This document shows positions 52,695 to 62,398 of a DNA stretch of 64,000 nt, piece after piece. Position numbers and translations under genes: made by a program. The stretch comes from Caulobacter sp. UNC358MFTsu5.1. Its GTDB lineage: Bacteria; Pseudomonadota; Alphaproteobacteria; Caulobacterales; Caulobacteraceae. The stretch is taken from assembly GCF_000712075.1 (NCBI RefSeq), contig NZ_JONW01000005.1, positions 67,001 through 131,000 on the forward strand, given 5' to 3'. Under the pieces are notes generated by a model. It was given only the letters and a program-made list of their open reading frames with translations, was not told the DNA's origin and made no database searches. Numbering within the stretch: the stretch's first letter is position 1; the number at the start of each line of letters is the position of its first letter.

Positions 52695-52942
52695 TTCCAT
52701 CTCCTCGAAAGCAAGTTGGACATGAGGGGCGCATCGAAGCGCTCGAGCGCCCCAGGCCGCAGGGCCCTGTCGGCGCCCGGCAAGCACCGGATCAATTAGT
52801 TCGCGTCGAACGGCCGTCAAGAGGTGCGTTGGCCCAAAAAACACCGACGCTCTGAGCAGGCCGAGCGGCGCCATAAGCCAACCCAACGATCGCTTCACAA
52901 AGCGGACCTTCGGGCGTCAGGACTAGAGCGTTAGCCTCTGCT

Positions 52943-53878
52943 TCAACCGGTCGCGGCCAGCGACGGCCATAGATGTGCACGGTAGGCCTCGTAGCAGCGG
53001 CGGCCGGCTTCCAGGCGCATGAGCGCGCCTTCGGCGATGAACCGCGCGCAGTCGGGATCGGCCGTGACCAGCGGGCGCAGGACCTCGGCGTTCCAGGCTT
53101 CCGAATGGGCGATGTCGAGCGTGGCGTGCAGCGCGAAGTACTTGCGCGTCTTGCCCACGCCCAGGCGCTTGAGCCCCTTGGCGACCAGATCGGCGCGCCA
53201 GGGCGCGGTCAGCTCCACCGCGCCCAGCGCGCCAACAGCGTGGTAGGCGTAGCGCCGCGTGGTCGCGAAGGCGACGAGCGTGTTGCCCAAGGCCAGCGAC
53301 GCCGGTTCGGTCGTCTCTATCGCCGGCCGTAGCTCCAGGGCCTGGGCTAGCTGGTCCAGCATCGGCCCGTGCATGCCGGCCTGCGCGCCGCGCCCCATCT
53401 CGTCCCAGTAATTGCGAGCCAGCTCCAGCTTGGCGACGACAGGCATCTTCACCTGGGTCAGGGCGACCAGATCGTCGAAGCCGGCTTCGCCCGCCACTTC
53501 TTGCTCAAGGAACCAGCGCATCGACTCGAAGTCGGCGGCCCTCTCGAGCCACGGGAACAGGGGATCGTCCTGGCCTGGACCGTCGACCTTCAGCCCTTCG
53601 AACCAGGCGATGAAACCTTCGACGTCGCTGGGCGCGGCGGCGGCGCGGTCGGCGACCAGCAGGCGCTGGCTTTCGACGAAGGCGCCTTCCAGCTGGCGCA
53701 TCGTGTGCTCTTCCGCAAGGTCGGCTTCCCAGTCGGCGTGGGGCTTGGCCGGGTCGAGCCGGCGGTGGTTCCAGCGCGACAGGCGCCGCTGGAGCGCCGC
53801 GTCGATGGCGGCGGAGTCGTCCAGCGCCGGCGTATTGGCCGGGCTGACCTGGGGACGGTGGGCGAACGTGTTGATCAT
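52943..53878 (-). CDS. Haem-oxygenase-like iron-containing redox enzyme family protein
   Basis: A 311-residue protein with the helical haem-oxygenase/TenA-type fold: DPLFPWLERAADFESMRWFL, EQEVAGEAGFDDLVALTQVK, ELARNYWDEMGRGAQAGMHG and the late HATLDIAHSEAWNAEVLRPL. Acidic and His residues in these helices (E, H, D) fit a di-iron centre. Substrate unknown. It stands divergent from the cyanophycin operon. Confidence 0.65.
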   Translation of the reverse strand: MINTFAHRPQVSPANTPALDDSAAIDAALQRRLSRWNHRRLDPAKPHADWEADLAEEHTMRQLEGAFVESQRLLVADRAAAAPSDVEGFIAWFEGLKVDGPGQDDPLFPWLERAADFESMRWFLEQEVAGEAGFDDLVALTQVKMPVVAKLELARNYWDEMGRGAQAGMHGPMLDQLAQALELRPAIETTEPASLALGNTLVAFATTRRYAYHAVGALGAVELTAPWRADLVAKGLKRLGVGKTRKYFALHATLDIAHSEAWNAEVLRPLVTADPDCARFIAEGALMRLEAGRRCYEAYRAHLWPSLAATG

Positions 53879-54014
53879 GGCGGCGTAAGACCCTCAGCGC
53901 GTCCTGGGTTCCCGCCAAACCATCATCCGATAGGTCGCCGAGCCCGTAGAGGAACCACCCGGAACCGGCCCATGGAAGGCGTGTTCTTGCATCCCGTTCT
54001 CGGTAGGTGACGAC

Positions 54015-54215
54015 ATGCACGACGATCCGATGGTGAGGTTCTCGATCGCCCCGACAAGCTCCGGCGCCTGGCTGTGGCGGACCTTCGATCTGGACGGTCA
54101 GCTTCGCGCCCAGGGCCTGGTGGCCACGCGGAAGCTGGCCGCAGCCCTGGTGATCAGGGACATCGTATCTCCCGATCTTCGGCGGGTTTCGCAGCTTTCC
54201 GCAAAGGCCGCCTGA
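54015..54215 (+). CDS. Small protein ahead of cyanophycin synthetase
   Basis: A 66-residue protein reading MHDDPMVRFSIAPTSSGAWL, WRTFDLDGQLRAQGLVATRK. Its stop codon is one base before the cphA start, so it is the first gene of the cyanophycin operon. No family recognised; a strand-rich DUF6894- or DUF2188-like module is possible. Confidence 0.6.
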   Translation: MHDDPMVRFSIAPTSSGAWLWRTFDLDGQLRAQGLVATRKLAAALVIRDIVSPDLRRVSQLSAKAA

Positions 54216-54216
54216 C

Positions 54217-56949
54217 ATGCGCATCCTAGAGGCGGCGACCTATCGCGGGCCGCATCTCTACGCCGCCCGGCCCATGGTTCGCATCCAGCTGGACCTCGGC
54301 GCTCTTGAAGCCTGGCCGACCAACCGGCTCCCGGGCTTCACCGATCATTTGATGGCGGCCCTGCCGAGCCTCGAGGCGCACGGCTGTTCCTATAAGTCCC
54401 ATGGCGGGCTGCTGCTGCGGATGCGCGAGGGAACGTGGCTCGGCCACGTGATCGAGCACGTCGCCCTGGAGCTGCAGAAGCGGGTCGGGGTGGAGGTCGG
54501 GCGCGGCAAGACCCGTTCGGTCAAGGGGCGTCCCGGCGTCTACAACATCCTCTACGCCTATGAGGGCGAAGGCCTGGGCCGGGCCGCCGGACGCGCCGCC
54601 ATCGAGTTGGTCCACAGCCTGCTGCCCCGCGACCTGCGGGGCGTGGAGGGTCTGGACCGCGTGGCCCCGCCGTTCAGCGACCTGACGCCGCCGCTGTTCG
54701 ATTTGCCCCGCACCTTGGAGCAATTGCGGGCGATCTCGCGCCGTGAGACGCTGGGCCCGACCACGCGGTCCCTGGTGCAGGAAGCCCGCCGCCGCGGCAT
54801 CCCCGCCCAGCGCCTGGATGAGCAGAGCCTCGTACAACTGGGCTGGGGCGCGCGTCGAAAGCTGATCCGCGCCAGCATCACCGGCCAGACCAGCCACATC
54901 GCCGTCGTGACCGCGGGCGACAAGGCCCTGACCAAGACCCTGTTGGCGGCCGCCGGCGTCCCCGTCCCTCGCGGCGGTGTCGTGCGCACGCTCGACGAGG
55001 CCCAGGCCCAGGCCGCGCGGATCAAGGGACCGGTGGTGCTCAAGCCCCTGGACGGCAATCACGGCCGCGGCGTCAGCCTGGGCTTGGAGACGCCCGAGCA
55101 GGTGCGGTGGGGCTATGAGCAGGCGATCAAACACGGCCGCCGCGTGATCGTCGAGGAGCAGTATGTCGGCCGTGACTACCGGATCCTGGTGGTCGGTGGT
55201 CAGGTGGTCGCCGTGGCCGAGCGGGTGCCCGCCCAGGTCGTCGGCGACGGTCGCGGCACGGTGCTGGACCTGATCGAGACGGTGAACCAGGACCCTCGAC
55301 GGGGCGTCGGCCACGAGCAGGTCATGACCCGGATCGTCGTCGACGACCAGGTGCGCGAGATGCTGGCCCGCGCCGGCCTGGGACTGGATGATGTTCCCGC
55401 CGCCGGTGCGGCGGTCACCTTGCGCGCCACCGCCAACCTTTCGACGGGCGGCACGGCGATCGACCGGACCGACGAGATCCATCCCGACAACGCCGCCATC
55501 GCCCGCCGAGCCGCCCTGACCGTCGGACTGGATGTGGCCGGCATCGACTTCATGGCGCCCGACATCACCCGCTCCGTGCGCGAGACCGGCGGCGGCATCG
55601 TCGAGATCAACGCCGCCCCGGGCTTCCGCATGCATCTGGAGCCGTCCCAGGGCCAGCCCCGCGACGTGGCCAAGGCCGTGATCGCCAACCTTTTCCCACC
55701 AGGCGGACGCAGCCGCATCCCGATCGTCGCGGTCACCGGCACCAACGGCAAGTCGACGGTCGTGCGCATGGTCTCCCGCATCGCCCGCGAGATGGGCAAG
55801 ACGGTGGGCCTGACCAACACGACCGGCGTCTACATCAACGACGAGAAGATTCTCGAGGCCGACGCCAGTGGGCCCAAGAGCGCGCGCATGGTGCTGCGCG
55901 ACCCGACGGTTGAGGTCGCGGTGCTCGAGACCGCGCGTGGCGGCATGTTGCGCGAGGGTTTGGCCTTCGACCGCTGTGACGTCGGCGTCGTCCTGAACGT
56001 CACGGCTGACCATCTGGGCCTGAAGGGCGTCGATACGCTGGAGGACCTGGCGGCGGTCAAGTCGATCGTCACGGAGTCGGTCTCGCGCCGCGGCGTCAGC
56101 GTCCTCAACGGCGACGATCCCCTGACCCTGCGCATGGCGCGTCACGCCGGTGGACGGATCGCTTACTTCACGCTCGAAGGCGGGCTGGAGATGAGCCCTT
56201 TCCTGCAGAAGCACCAAGCCGAGGGTGGACTGCTGGTCGCGTTGGAACCCTCCGTCGGCGGCGGGGACATCGTCCTCTACGACAAGGGTCGGCGCTGGCC
56301 GATCCTTCGAGCGGACGAGATCCCCGCCACCCTGAACGGCCAGGCCCGGTTCAACGTCGCCAACGCCCTGGCGGCGGTCGCCGCCGGGCATGGCCTGGGC
56401 GCGGCGCCAGAGGTGATGGCCAGGGCTCTGCGAGCCTTCACCTCTTCGCACGCGGAAAATCCGGGACGGTTCAACGTCCACGACGCGCACGGCTTCCGGG
56501 TCATCGTCGATTACGCCCACAATCCCGGCGCCATGCGGGCGATGGGCCAGCTGGTGACTCAGCTGCGGCCGTCGGTCGGCCGGGTGATCGGCGTGGTCAG
56601 CATCCCGGGAGACCGCCGCGACGAGGACATCCTGGAGATGGGCGCGATCGCGGCGGAGATGTTCGACGACCTGATCTTCCGCGAGCTGCCCGACGGCCGT
56701 GGGCGTCCGGAAGGATCGGTGCTGTCTCTTCTGACCCAGGGCGCGCTGGAGGCCGGCTTTCCCGCCGAACGGCTGCATCGCATCGCCAGCGAGTCCCGCT
56801 CCGTCGACGCCGCGCTGCGCATGGCCCGGCCGGGTGACTTGGTCCTGGTCTTCCCGACCGCCGTCGGGGCGGTCTGGAACCAGGTGGTGGCCTTTCAAGC
56901 CGCATCCCCGCCCCTTTCCAACGCCGGACAGGACGCCCTCCATGCCTGA
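54217..56949 (+). CDS. cphA: Cyanophycin synthetase
   Basis: A 910-residue enzyme that builds multi-L-arginyl-poly-L-aspartate from Asp, Arg and ATP. N-terminal domain from MRILEAATYRGPHLYAARPM; ATP-grasp domain near residues 220-480 (VVLKPLDGNHGRGVSLGLET, GGIVEINAAPGFRMHLEPSQ); Mur-ligase-like domain with P-loop AVTGTNGKST near 505-514, NVTADHLGLKG and NPGRFNVHD. Length is normal. It would store nitrogen and carbon as granules in the cytoplasm. Overlaps the isoaspartyl peptidase gene by 8 bases. Confidence 0.95.
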   Translation: MRILEAATYRGPHLYAARPMVRIQLDLGALEAWPTNRLPGFTDHLMAALPSLEAHGCSYKSHGGLLLRMREGTWLGHVIEHVALELQKRVGVEVGRGKTRSVKGRPGVYNILYAYEGEGLGRAAGRAAIELVHSLLPRDLRGVEGLDRVAPPFSDLTPPLFDLPRTLEQLRAISRRETLGPTTRSLVQEARRRGIPAQRLDEQSLVQLGWGARRKLIRASITGQTSHIAVVTAGDKALTKTLLAAAGVPVPRGGVVRTLDEAQAQAARIKGPVVLKPLDGNHGRGVSLGLETPEQVRWGYEQAIKHGRRVIVEEQYVGRDYRILVVGGQVVAVAERVPAQVVGDGRGTVLDLIETVNQDPRRGVGHEQVMTRIVVDDQVREMLARAGLGLDDVPAAGAAVTLRATANLSTGGTAIDRTDEIHPDNAAIARRAALTVGLDVAGIDFMAPDITRSVRETGGGIVEINAAPGFRMHLEPSQGQPRDVAKAVIANLFPPGGRSRIPIVAVTGTNGKSTVVRMVSRIAREMGKTVGLTNTTGVYINDEKILEADASGPKSARMVLRDPTVEVAVLETARGGMLREGLAFDRCDVGVVLNVTADHLGLKGVDTLEDLAAVKSIVTESVSRRGVSVLNGDDPLTLRMARHAGGRIAYFTLEGGLEMSPFLQKHQAEGGLLVALEPSVGGGDIVLYDKGRRWPILRADEIPATLNGQARFNVANALAAVAAGHGLGAAPEVMARALRAFTSSHAENPGRFNVHDAHGFRVIVDYAHNPGAMRAMGQLVTQLRPSVGRVIGVVSIPGDRRDEDILEMGAIAAEMFDDLIFRELPDGRGRPEGSVLSLLTQGALEAGFPAERLHRIASESRSVDAALRMARPGDLVLVFPTAVGAVWNQVVAFQAASPPLSNAGQDALHA

Positions 56950-57817
56950 GACCGCCTGGGCGATCATCCTGCACGGCGGGGCCAAGACGATCGCGCCCGA
57001 CCAGGAACAGGCGCATCGCGACGGCTGCCTGCTGGCCCTGGCGGCCGGCCAAGCCATCCTCGAAGCGGGCGGCGACGCCCTGGACGCGGTGGAGGCCGCG
57101 GTCCGCGCCCTCGAGGACGATCCGGCCTTCAACGCCGGCTACGGGGCCGTGCGCAACGCCAAGGGCGAGGTCGAGTGCGACGCCGCGATCATGGACGGCC
57201 GAACCCTGGCGGTCGGCGGCGTCGCGGCCGTACAACGCCTGCGTCACCCGATCTCGGTCGCCGCCGCCATGCTGCCCGAAACACCGGTCCTTCTAATCGG
57301 GCACGGCGCGGAATGCTTCGCCAGGGAGCATGACGCCGAGCTCTGCGAGCCCGCTGACCTTGTCGTCGAGCGGCCCGGCGATCCCGGCTGCGACACCGTC
57401 GGTTGCGTCGCCCTGGATATCCACGGCAATCTGGCGGCGGGCACCTCGACCGGCGGTCTGACCGGCTGCCACCAGGGCCGGGTCGGCGACTCCCCCCTGC
57501 CCGGCTGCGGCCTCTACGCCGACAACGCCGTCGGCGGGGTGTCGCTGTCGGGCGACGGCGAGAGCCTGATCCGCACCACCTTGGCCGCGCGCCTCATGCA
57601 CAGCCTGGAAGCCCTTCCCCCGGGCGAGGCCATCGCTGCGGCCCTGGCCCGCCTGGCGCGGGTCGGCGGCGAGGCCGGCCTGATCGTCATCGACGCCGAC
57701 GGCCGCCTCGACTGGGGTCACAACAGCGCCCACTTCGCCGTCGCCCACGCCCGCGCGGGACATCTCGCGCAGGCCTTCGTGAACCGGGCCGAAGACGCCC
57801 AGAAAGAACCGACATGA
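56942..57817 (+). CDS. Isoaspartyl peptidase / L-asparaginase (Ntn hydrolase)
   Basis: A 291-residue plant-type asparaginase precursor that cuts itself before T152 (GCDTVGCVALDIHGNLAAGT) to form the active enzyme. N-terminal WAIILHGGAKTIAPDQEQAH and DDPAFNAGYGAVRNAKG; after the nucleophile STGGLTGCHQGRVGDSPLPG. Its place between cphA and cyanophycinase indicates it splits beta-Asp-Arg dipeptides, the product of cyanophycinase. Confidence 0.9.
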   Translation: MPETAWAIILHGGAKTIAPDQEQAHRDGCLLALAAGQAILEAGGDALDAVEAAVRALEDDPAFNAGYGAVRNAKGEVECDAAIMDGRTLAVGGVAAVQRLRHPISVAAAMLPETPVLLIGHGAECFAREHDAELCEPADLVVERPGDPGCDTVGCVALDIHGNLAAGTSTGGLTGCHQGRVGDSPLPGCGLYADNAVGGVSLSGDGESLIRTTLAARLMHSLEALPPGEAIAAALARLARVGGEAGLIVIDADGRLDWGHNSAHFAVAHARAGHLAQAFVNRAEDAQKEPT

Positions 57818-58644
57818 CCGCACCTCCCGCCGCGGAAGGCCCGCTGATCATCATCGGGGGGCACGAGGACAAGGAAGGCGACAAGGTCATCCTCAAGGCC
57901 GTGGCCGAACGTCTCAAGGGCGGCCGCCTGGTGCTGGCCACCGTCGCCTCGCATGCGCCGGAGGGCTATTTCGAGACCTATCAGAAGGCGTTCGCCCCGC
58001 TGGGCGTGACTGACTTGGTCGAGCTCTATGTCGACGACCGCGCCGAGGCGCATGACCCCGGCAAACTGGCCCTGCTGGACGGGGCTGCGGGGGTGTTCTT
58101 CTCCGGCGGCGATCAGCTGCGGATCAGCAGCCAGATCGGCGACACCCCCATCGAAGCGCGGATCCGCGAGATTTGGAAAGCCGGCGGCGTGCTGGCCGGC
58201 ACCTCGGCGGGCGCGTCGGTGATGAGCGACACCATGATGGTCCGCGGCGCCAGTTCCGAGACCCATCGGATCGGCGACCTGCAGATGGCCCCCGGCCTAG
58301 GCCTGGTGCGCGACGCGATCATAGACCAGCACTTCGCCGAGCGCGGCCGGATCGGACGTCTGCTGGGTGCGGTCGCCCAGAGCCCGCGCGTCCTGGGCGT
58401 CGGCATCGACGAGGACACCGCCATCGTCCTCCAGGGCGACGATTTCAAGGTGATCGGCAGCGGCGCGGTCTATGTGGTCGACGCCGAGGGGGTCAGCGCC
58501 TCGAACGTCGCCGAGGCCCGGGCCGAGCGGGCCCTGTCCATCTTCGACGTCCGCCTCCACGTCCTGGCCAGCGGCGACGGGCTGAACCTGACCACGCGGC
58601 GGCCGCACGGCCAGCCTGCCGCGCCGGCGCCGGCGGAGACCTAG
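57814..58644 (+). CDS. cphB: Cyanophycinase
   Basis: A 276-residue S51-family serine exopeptidase that degrades cyanophycin to beta-Asp-Arg. Nucleophile S131 in LAGTSAGASVMSDTMM; FFSGGDQLRISSQIG precedes it; SSETHRIGDLQMAPGLGLV and VGIDEDTAIVLQGDDFKVIG follow, all typical. The N-terminus has no signal peptide, so it acts inside the cell. Start overlaps the previous stop as ATGA. Its TAG shares CTAG with the opposing methyltransferase stop. Confidence 0.93.
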   Translation: MTAPPAAEGPLIIIGGHEDKEGDKVILKAVAERLKGGRLVLATVASHAPEGYFETYQKAFAPLGVTDLVELYVDDRAEAHDPGKLALLDGAAGVFFSGGDQLRISSQIGDTPIEARIREIWKAGGVLAGTSAGASVMSDTMMVRGASSETHRIGDLQMAPGLGLVRDAIIDQHFAERGRIGRLLGAVAQSPRVLGVGIDEDTAIVLQGDDFKVIGSGAVYVVDAEGVSASNVAEARAERALSIFDVRLHVLASGDGLNLTTRRPHGQPAAPAPAET

Positions 58645-59585
58645 CCCGCGCGCCGGATGACCGCCCCGACGGCGGCGATGCGCTCAACGTCGGCATAGGC
58701 CTCACGCCGCAACTCGCCGCCGAAGATGTCGGGATCCAGCTCTTCGTAGGTGAGATGGTGAGACGAGCTCGCCACCAGGCCTTCGAGAGCCGAACGGAAG
58801 GCGTCGATCCCGCCGTCCAGGATGGCGCTGCCGGTGTAGAGCACGAACTTGCCGCCGACGCTCAGGCGCTCCAGAGCCTGGCCGCTCCAGTCCAGCGACA
58901 GGCGCGCGCCGCGCAGGTCGCCGCCGTCCTTGTAGGCCCGGCCGGACTCTCCGGCGACATAGGGCGGATTGGCGACAATGAGATCGTACGGCCCGTCGAG
59001 AGAGGCCATGCCGTCGCTCAGCCGCGCTTCGAACGCGACCCCGGCATGGGCGGCGTTGATCGAAGCCAACTCCAGGGCGCGGGGGTTGACGTCACCGAGC
59101 GTCAGCCGCGCGCCGGGAAAGAGCCTGGCGGCGGTCAGTCCGCCGACCCCCGCGCCGCAGCCGATCTCCGCGATCGAGCCGACGCGGTCGCCAGCCGTGG
59201 CCTGGGCGATCAGGCGGGCGAAGCGGTAAGAGTCCGGCCCCAGGAATACCGCATCGGCGGCCGTCGCCGGAAAGGCCGAATGCAAGAACAGGGTTCCAGC
59301 CAGACGCGACACCCGCAGCTTACTCCGGAACCGCCCCCTTTCCTCGATCAGCGCGTCCCCCACCGCCAGCAGGTCGAACAGCGCGGGCTCAAGCTCGTCG
59401 CGGTCGAAGGTCTGGCTCCAGCCGAGGATGGCCCGGAGCGGATCGCCTTGTGACAACCGCCGTTCCGCCGCCCGCCGGCAGACCGACGGCGTGGGCGTGA
59501 CGAAGTCGTAGGCCCGCGCGTCGAGCGCCGCCAGCAGGGCGCCGAGCGCCGAGGATCTGTCCAAGTCTGATCTCCCTGGGGCCAT
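58641..59585 (-). CDS. Class I SAM-dependent methyltransferase
   Basis: A 314-residue methyltransferase. Motif I SIAEIGCGAGVGGLTAARLF near residues 135-155; motif IV DLIVANPPYVAG, the NPPY form used by enzymes acting on planar nitrogen (glutamine amide or nucleic-acid base). An N-terminal 100-residue extension precedes it. The substrate cannot be given. Converges on cyanophycinase. Confidence 0.85.
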   Translation of the reverse strand: MAPGRSDLDRSSALGALLAALDARAYDFVTPTPSVCRRAAERRLSQGDPLRAILGWSQTFDRDELEPALFDLLAVGDALIEERGRFRSKLRVSRLAGTLFLHSAFPATAADAVFLGPDSYRFARLIAQATAGDRVGSIAEIGCGAGVGGLTAARLFPGARLTLGDVNPRALELASINAAHAGVAFEARLSDGMASLDGPYDLIVANPPYVAGESGRAYKDGGDLRGARLSLDWSGQALERLSVGGKFVLYTGSAILDGGIDAFRSALEGLVASSSHHLTYEELDPDIFGGELRREAYADVERIAAVGAVIRRAG

Positions 59586-59819
59586 CAACGGCCCTATCTT
59601 TTGATGTCGTGGCCGAGCGAGCGCCCAGCGATTGTTCAGCGTCGGGCGGCCCGTTTCGGGGCGTCGTCGATGCTGGACGCGAGACCAGAGCCCGCGCCTG
59701 CCCCTTTAAGTCCAGGCTCGCCCCACCGTTCCCTTCCGGCCGGCCGGAAGGCGGGCGGAACACCCCCGGGGACCAACGGTTACAGTCACACGCAAAACGC
59801 GTGGTTCCCGAAAGCTGCA

Positions 59820-61010
59820 ATGCCCCTGATCATCCTCGCGCGGATCGCGCTCTCGCTGTTGTCCCTGGCCGTGCTGGCGGCCGGCGGATACGCCCTGTGG
59901 TCCTGGTACGACGGGCGATGGATGCTCGACGCGGCCGGCCACGCGCTGCACGTCCGCGACGACTGGCGTCTGTGGCTGGGCCTGGGGCTGCTGGCCTGGT
60001 CGTTCCTGGGTCGCCTGGTGATCACGCCGCTCCTGGCCCGCCGCGACAGCGATCCCAGCCGACCGGAGCGCGGCGAGGGCCAGTTCCTGGATAGCCCGAC
60101 CGGCTCGCGGCTTTATGTGGAAGTCCACGGCCCGGCGAACGGGCCGACCGTGATCCTGACCCACGGCTGGGGCCTGGACAGCACCATTTGGTTTTATCTC
60201 CGCCGCGCCCTGACCGCCCGCTACCGTGTCATCGTCTGGGACTTGGCGGGCCTTGGCCGCTCGCGCGCGGCGAAGGGCGCGGTGGACCTTTCCCACTTCG
60301 CGCAGGACCTGCGGGCTGTGATGGCCTTCGCGGGCGCGCCGGCCGTGCTGGTTGGCCACAGCATCGGCGGCATGACCATCCAGACCCTCATTCGCGACCA
60401 TCCCGGCTCGGCCGAGGCCATGGCGGGCGTGGTGCTGGTCAACACCACCTACACCAATCCCCTGAAGACCATGGTCCTGGCGCCCCTGGCCCAAGCCCTG
60501 CGCTGGCCAGTCCTCGAACCGGTCCTGCGGTTGGCCATCCTGTTGCAGCCCCTGGCCTGGCTGTCGGCCTGGCAAAGCTATCTGAGCGGTTCGGCCCACC
60601 TAGCCAACCGCCTGGGGTTCGCCGAGCACGTGACGCACAGCCAGCTGGAGCACACCACCCTTCTGGCCACTCGCAACCCACCGGCCGCCCTCGCGCGGGG
60701 CAACCTGGCGATGTTCGACTGGGACGCCGACGGCGCACTGCAGGCCGTGACGTCGCCGATCCTGATCCTGGCCGGAGACGAAGATATCGTCACGCTGAAG
60801 TCGGCAAGCCAGGTGCTGGCCCGCGCGACGCCGGGCGGCCAGTTGCTGACCATCGACGCGGCCAACCACATGGGCTTCCTCGAGCGGCACGACATCTACC
60901 TCGAAAAGATCGAGGCCTTCTGCCTGACCGCCTGGAGCCCGGCGCCTCGGGCCGCGTTCGAGGTGCACACGATCCGTGACCACGGTCTTGAGGTCGGAGA
61001 GCGATCATGA
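59820..61010 (+). CDS. Membrane-anchored alpha/beta hydrolase
   Basis: A 396-residue hydrolase. Two membrane helices near residues 5-25 and 50-66; then the hydrolase fold with oxyanion HGWGLDSTIWFYLRRAL, nucleophile Ser in LVGHSIGGMTIQTLI, acid in LAGDEDIVTL and His in DAANHMGFLERHD. Substrate unknown; possibly an ester or lipid at the membrane. Its stop overlaps the start of the DUF6766 gene (ATGA). Confidence 0.88.
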   Translation: MPLIILARIALSLLSLAVLAAGGYALWSWYDGRWMLDAAGHALHVRDDWRLWLGLGLLAWSFLGRLVITPLLARRDSDPSRPERGEGQFLDSPTGSRLYVEVHGPANGPTVILTHGWGLDSTIWFYLRRALTARYRVIVWDLAGLGRSRAAKGAVDLSHFAQDLRAVMAFAGAPAVLVGHSIGGMTIQTLIRDHPGSAEAMAGVVLVNTTYTNPLKTMVLAPLAQALRWPVLEPVLRLAILLQPLAWLSAWQSYLSGSAHLANRLGFAEHVTHSQLEHTTLLATRNPPAALARGNLAMFDWDADGALQAVTSPILILAGDEDIVTLKSASQVLARATPGGQLLTIDAANHMGFLERHDIYLEKIEAFCLTAWSPAPRAAFEVHTIRDHGLEVGERS

Positions 61011-61657
61011 CGCGTTGGATCAAGGACAACAGCCTCACCTTGGTTCTGATGCTGATGTTCGCCGCCAGCTTGGTCGGCCAGTGGCTGACCGGGTGGCGGG
61101 TGGCGGTCGAGGACCTGCAGCGCCACGGCCAGGCGGCCATCGGCCCGTTGATCTATCTCTCCGACCCGATGTTCATCTCGACGGTGTTCGAGAACTGGGA
61201 GAGCGAATTCCTGCAGATGGCGGTCTACGTCGTCCTGACGGCGTTCCTGATCCAGCGCGGCTCATCGGAATCCAAGGATCCGGACGCGCCGGAACGCGAT
61301 CGCCTGCCCAGCCGGAATTCCAAGGCTCCTCGCTTCGCGCGTGTCGGCGGCGCGCTTGGCTGGCTCTATGCCCATTCTCTGGGCATCGCCCTGGGCCTGC
61401 TGTTCGTGGCCTCGTTCCTCCTGCACTGGACGTTCAGCGCAAAGGCGGCGGCGCAGGAGGCCGCCGAGCATGGCCGGGTAGGAGTTTCGGCGCTGGCCTA
61501 TCTGGGCGACCCGCAGTTGTGGTTCGAGTCCTTCCAGAATTGGCAGAGCGAGTTCCTGTCGACCGCGGCGCTGGTGGTGCTCTCCATTGTCCTGCGCCAG
61601 AAGAGTTCACCGGAGTCCAAGCCCGTGGCCGCGTCGCACGGCCAGACTGGGGCCTAG
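61007..61657 (+). CDS. DUF6766 family membrane protein
   Basis: A 216-residue protein with two halves that look like a duplication: each has a membrane helix and an ending of the type FENWESEFLQMAVYVVLTAF / FQNWQSEFLSTAALVVLSIV. Four hydrophobic segments in all. Function unknown; common in stress-gene neighbourhoods with hydrolases. Translationally coupled to the hydrolase. Confidence 0.8.
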   Translation: MTRWIKDNSLTLVLMLMFAASLVGQWLTGWRVAVEDLQRHGQAAIGPLIYLSDPMFISTVFENWESEFLQMAVYVVLTAFLIQRGSSESKDPDAPERDRLPSRNSKAPRFARVGGALGWLYAHSLGIALGLLFVASFLLHWTFSAKAAAQEAAEHGRVGVSALAYLGDPQLWFESFQNWQSEFLSTAALVVLSIVLRQKSSPESKPVAASHGQTGA

Positions 61658-61663
61658 CCAGGC

Positions 61664-62398
61664 TCAAACCACGTCGCTCTGCAGACGAAGGTAGGTCGGG
61701 TCGAACTGTCCGAGGCTCACCAGGCTGTCCCAATCGGGAATGGTCACCAGGCCCGCCCTCCATTCGAGCAGACCTTGCTGGCGCAGGTCCATCAGGACGC
61801 GGTTGACGTGGACGGGCGTCAGGCCAAGGACATCGCCTAGATCGACCTGGGTCATGGGAATGCTGAACCGGTAGTCGCGCGCCAGACCCGCGCTCTCCAG
61901 GCGGCGGTAGAGCTCGCAGACCAGGTGAGCCAGACGACTGGCTGCATTCTGCTGTCCCATGGTCACCAGCCATTGGCGATGAATGGCTCCATCGACCACG
62001 GTCTCCAGCCACAGGAGCCGCGCCAGGTGCGGATGGCTTTCGGTCAGCCGTCGCAGGTCGGCGTGGGCGGCGGGCGCGATGACGCAGTCGCCCAGCGCCA
62101 CGACGCCGTGGTCCATCTGGCGCATCAGCAGACTGTGAAGATCGACGAAATCGCCCGGGACATTGACCTCGGTCAGTTGCCGGCCGCCGTCCACGGTCAG
62201 GCTGTAGCGCGCGCAAAATCCACTCACCAGGAAGGTGCTGAAGCCGGGCCGGTCGCCCGGTTCGACCAGCAAACCGCCGGCCGGAACGTGCCGTTCGGGT
62301 CCGAGCAGGCCCGCCAGGACGCTGCGCTCCTCGTCGGACAAGGCGTCGCGCCGCGCCAGCTTGTGGATCAGGGGCGTAATCGTCGGTGATGAGGACAT
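61664..62398 (-). CDS. Crp/Fnr-family regulator (FixK-like)
   Basis: A 244-residue regulator. Cyclic-nucleotide-type domain in the first 150 residues (HVPAGGLLVEPGDRPGFSTF, VDLHSLLMRQMDHGVVALGD); HTH near 185-230 (MTQVDLGDVLGLTPVHVNRV, LMDLRQQGLLEWRAG). No N-terminal Cys cluster, so it is not an oxygen-sensing Fnr. Divergent from the second regulator. Confidence 0.9.
   Translation of the reverse strand: MSSSPTITPLIHKLARRDALSDEERSVLAGLLGPERHVPAGGLLVEPGDRPGFSTFLVSGFCARYSLTVDGGRQLTEVNVPGDFVDLHSLLMRQMDHGVVALGDCVIAPAAHADLRRLTESHPHLARLLWLETVVDGAIHRQWLVTMGQQNAASRLAHLVCELYRRLESAGLARDYRFSIPMTQVDLGDVLGLTPVHVNRVLMDLRQQGLLEWRAGLVTIPDWDSLVSLGQFDPTYLRLQSDVV

Noticed and set aside
54226..57132. A 968-codon open frame opposite the cyanophycin synthetase gene
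   Set aside because: The composition is His/Asp/Gly/Arg-rich with no domain, the usual antisense shadow of a GC-rich gene. The plus strand encodes a complete CphA.
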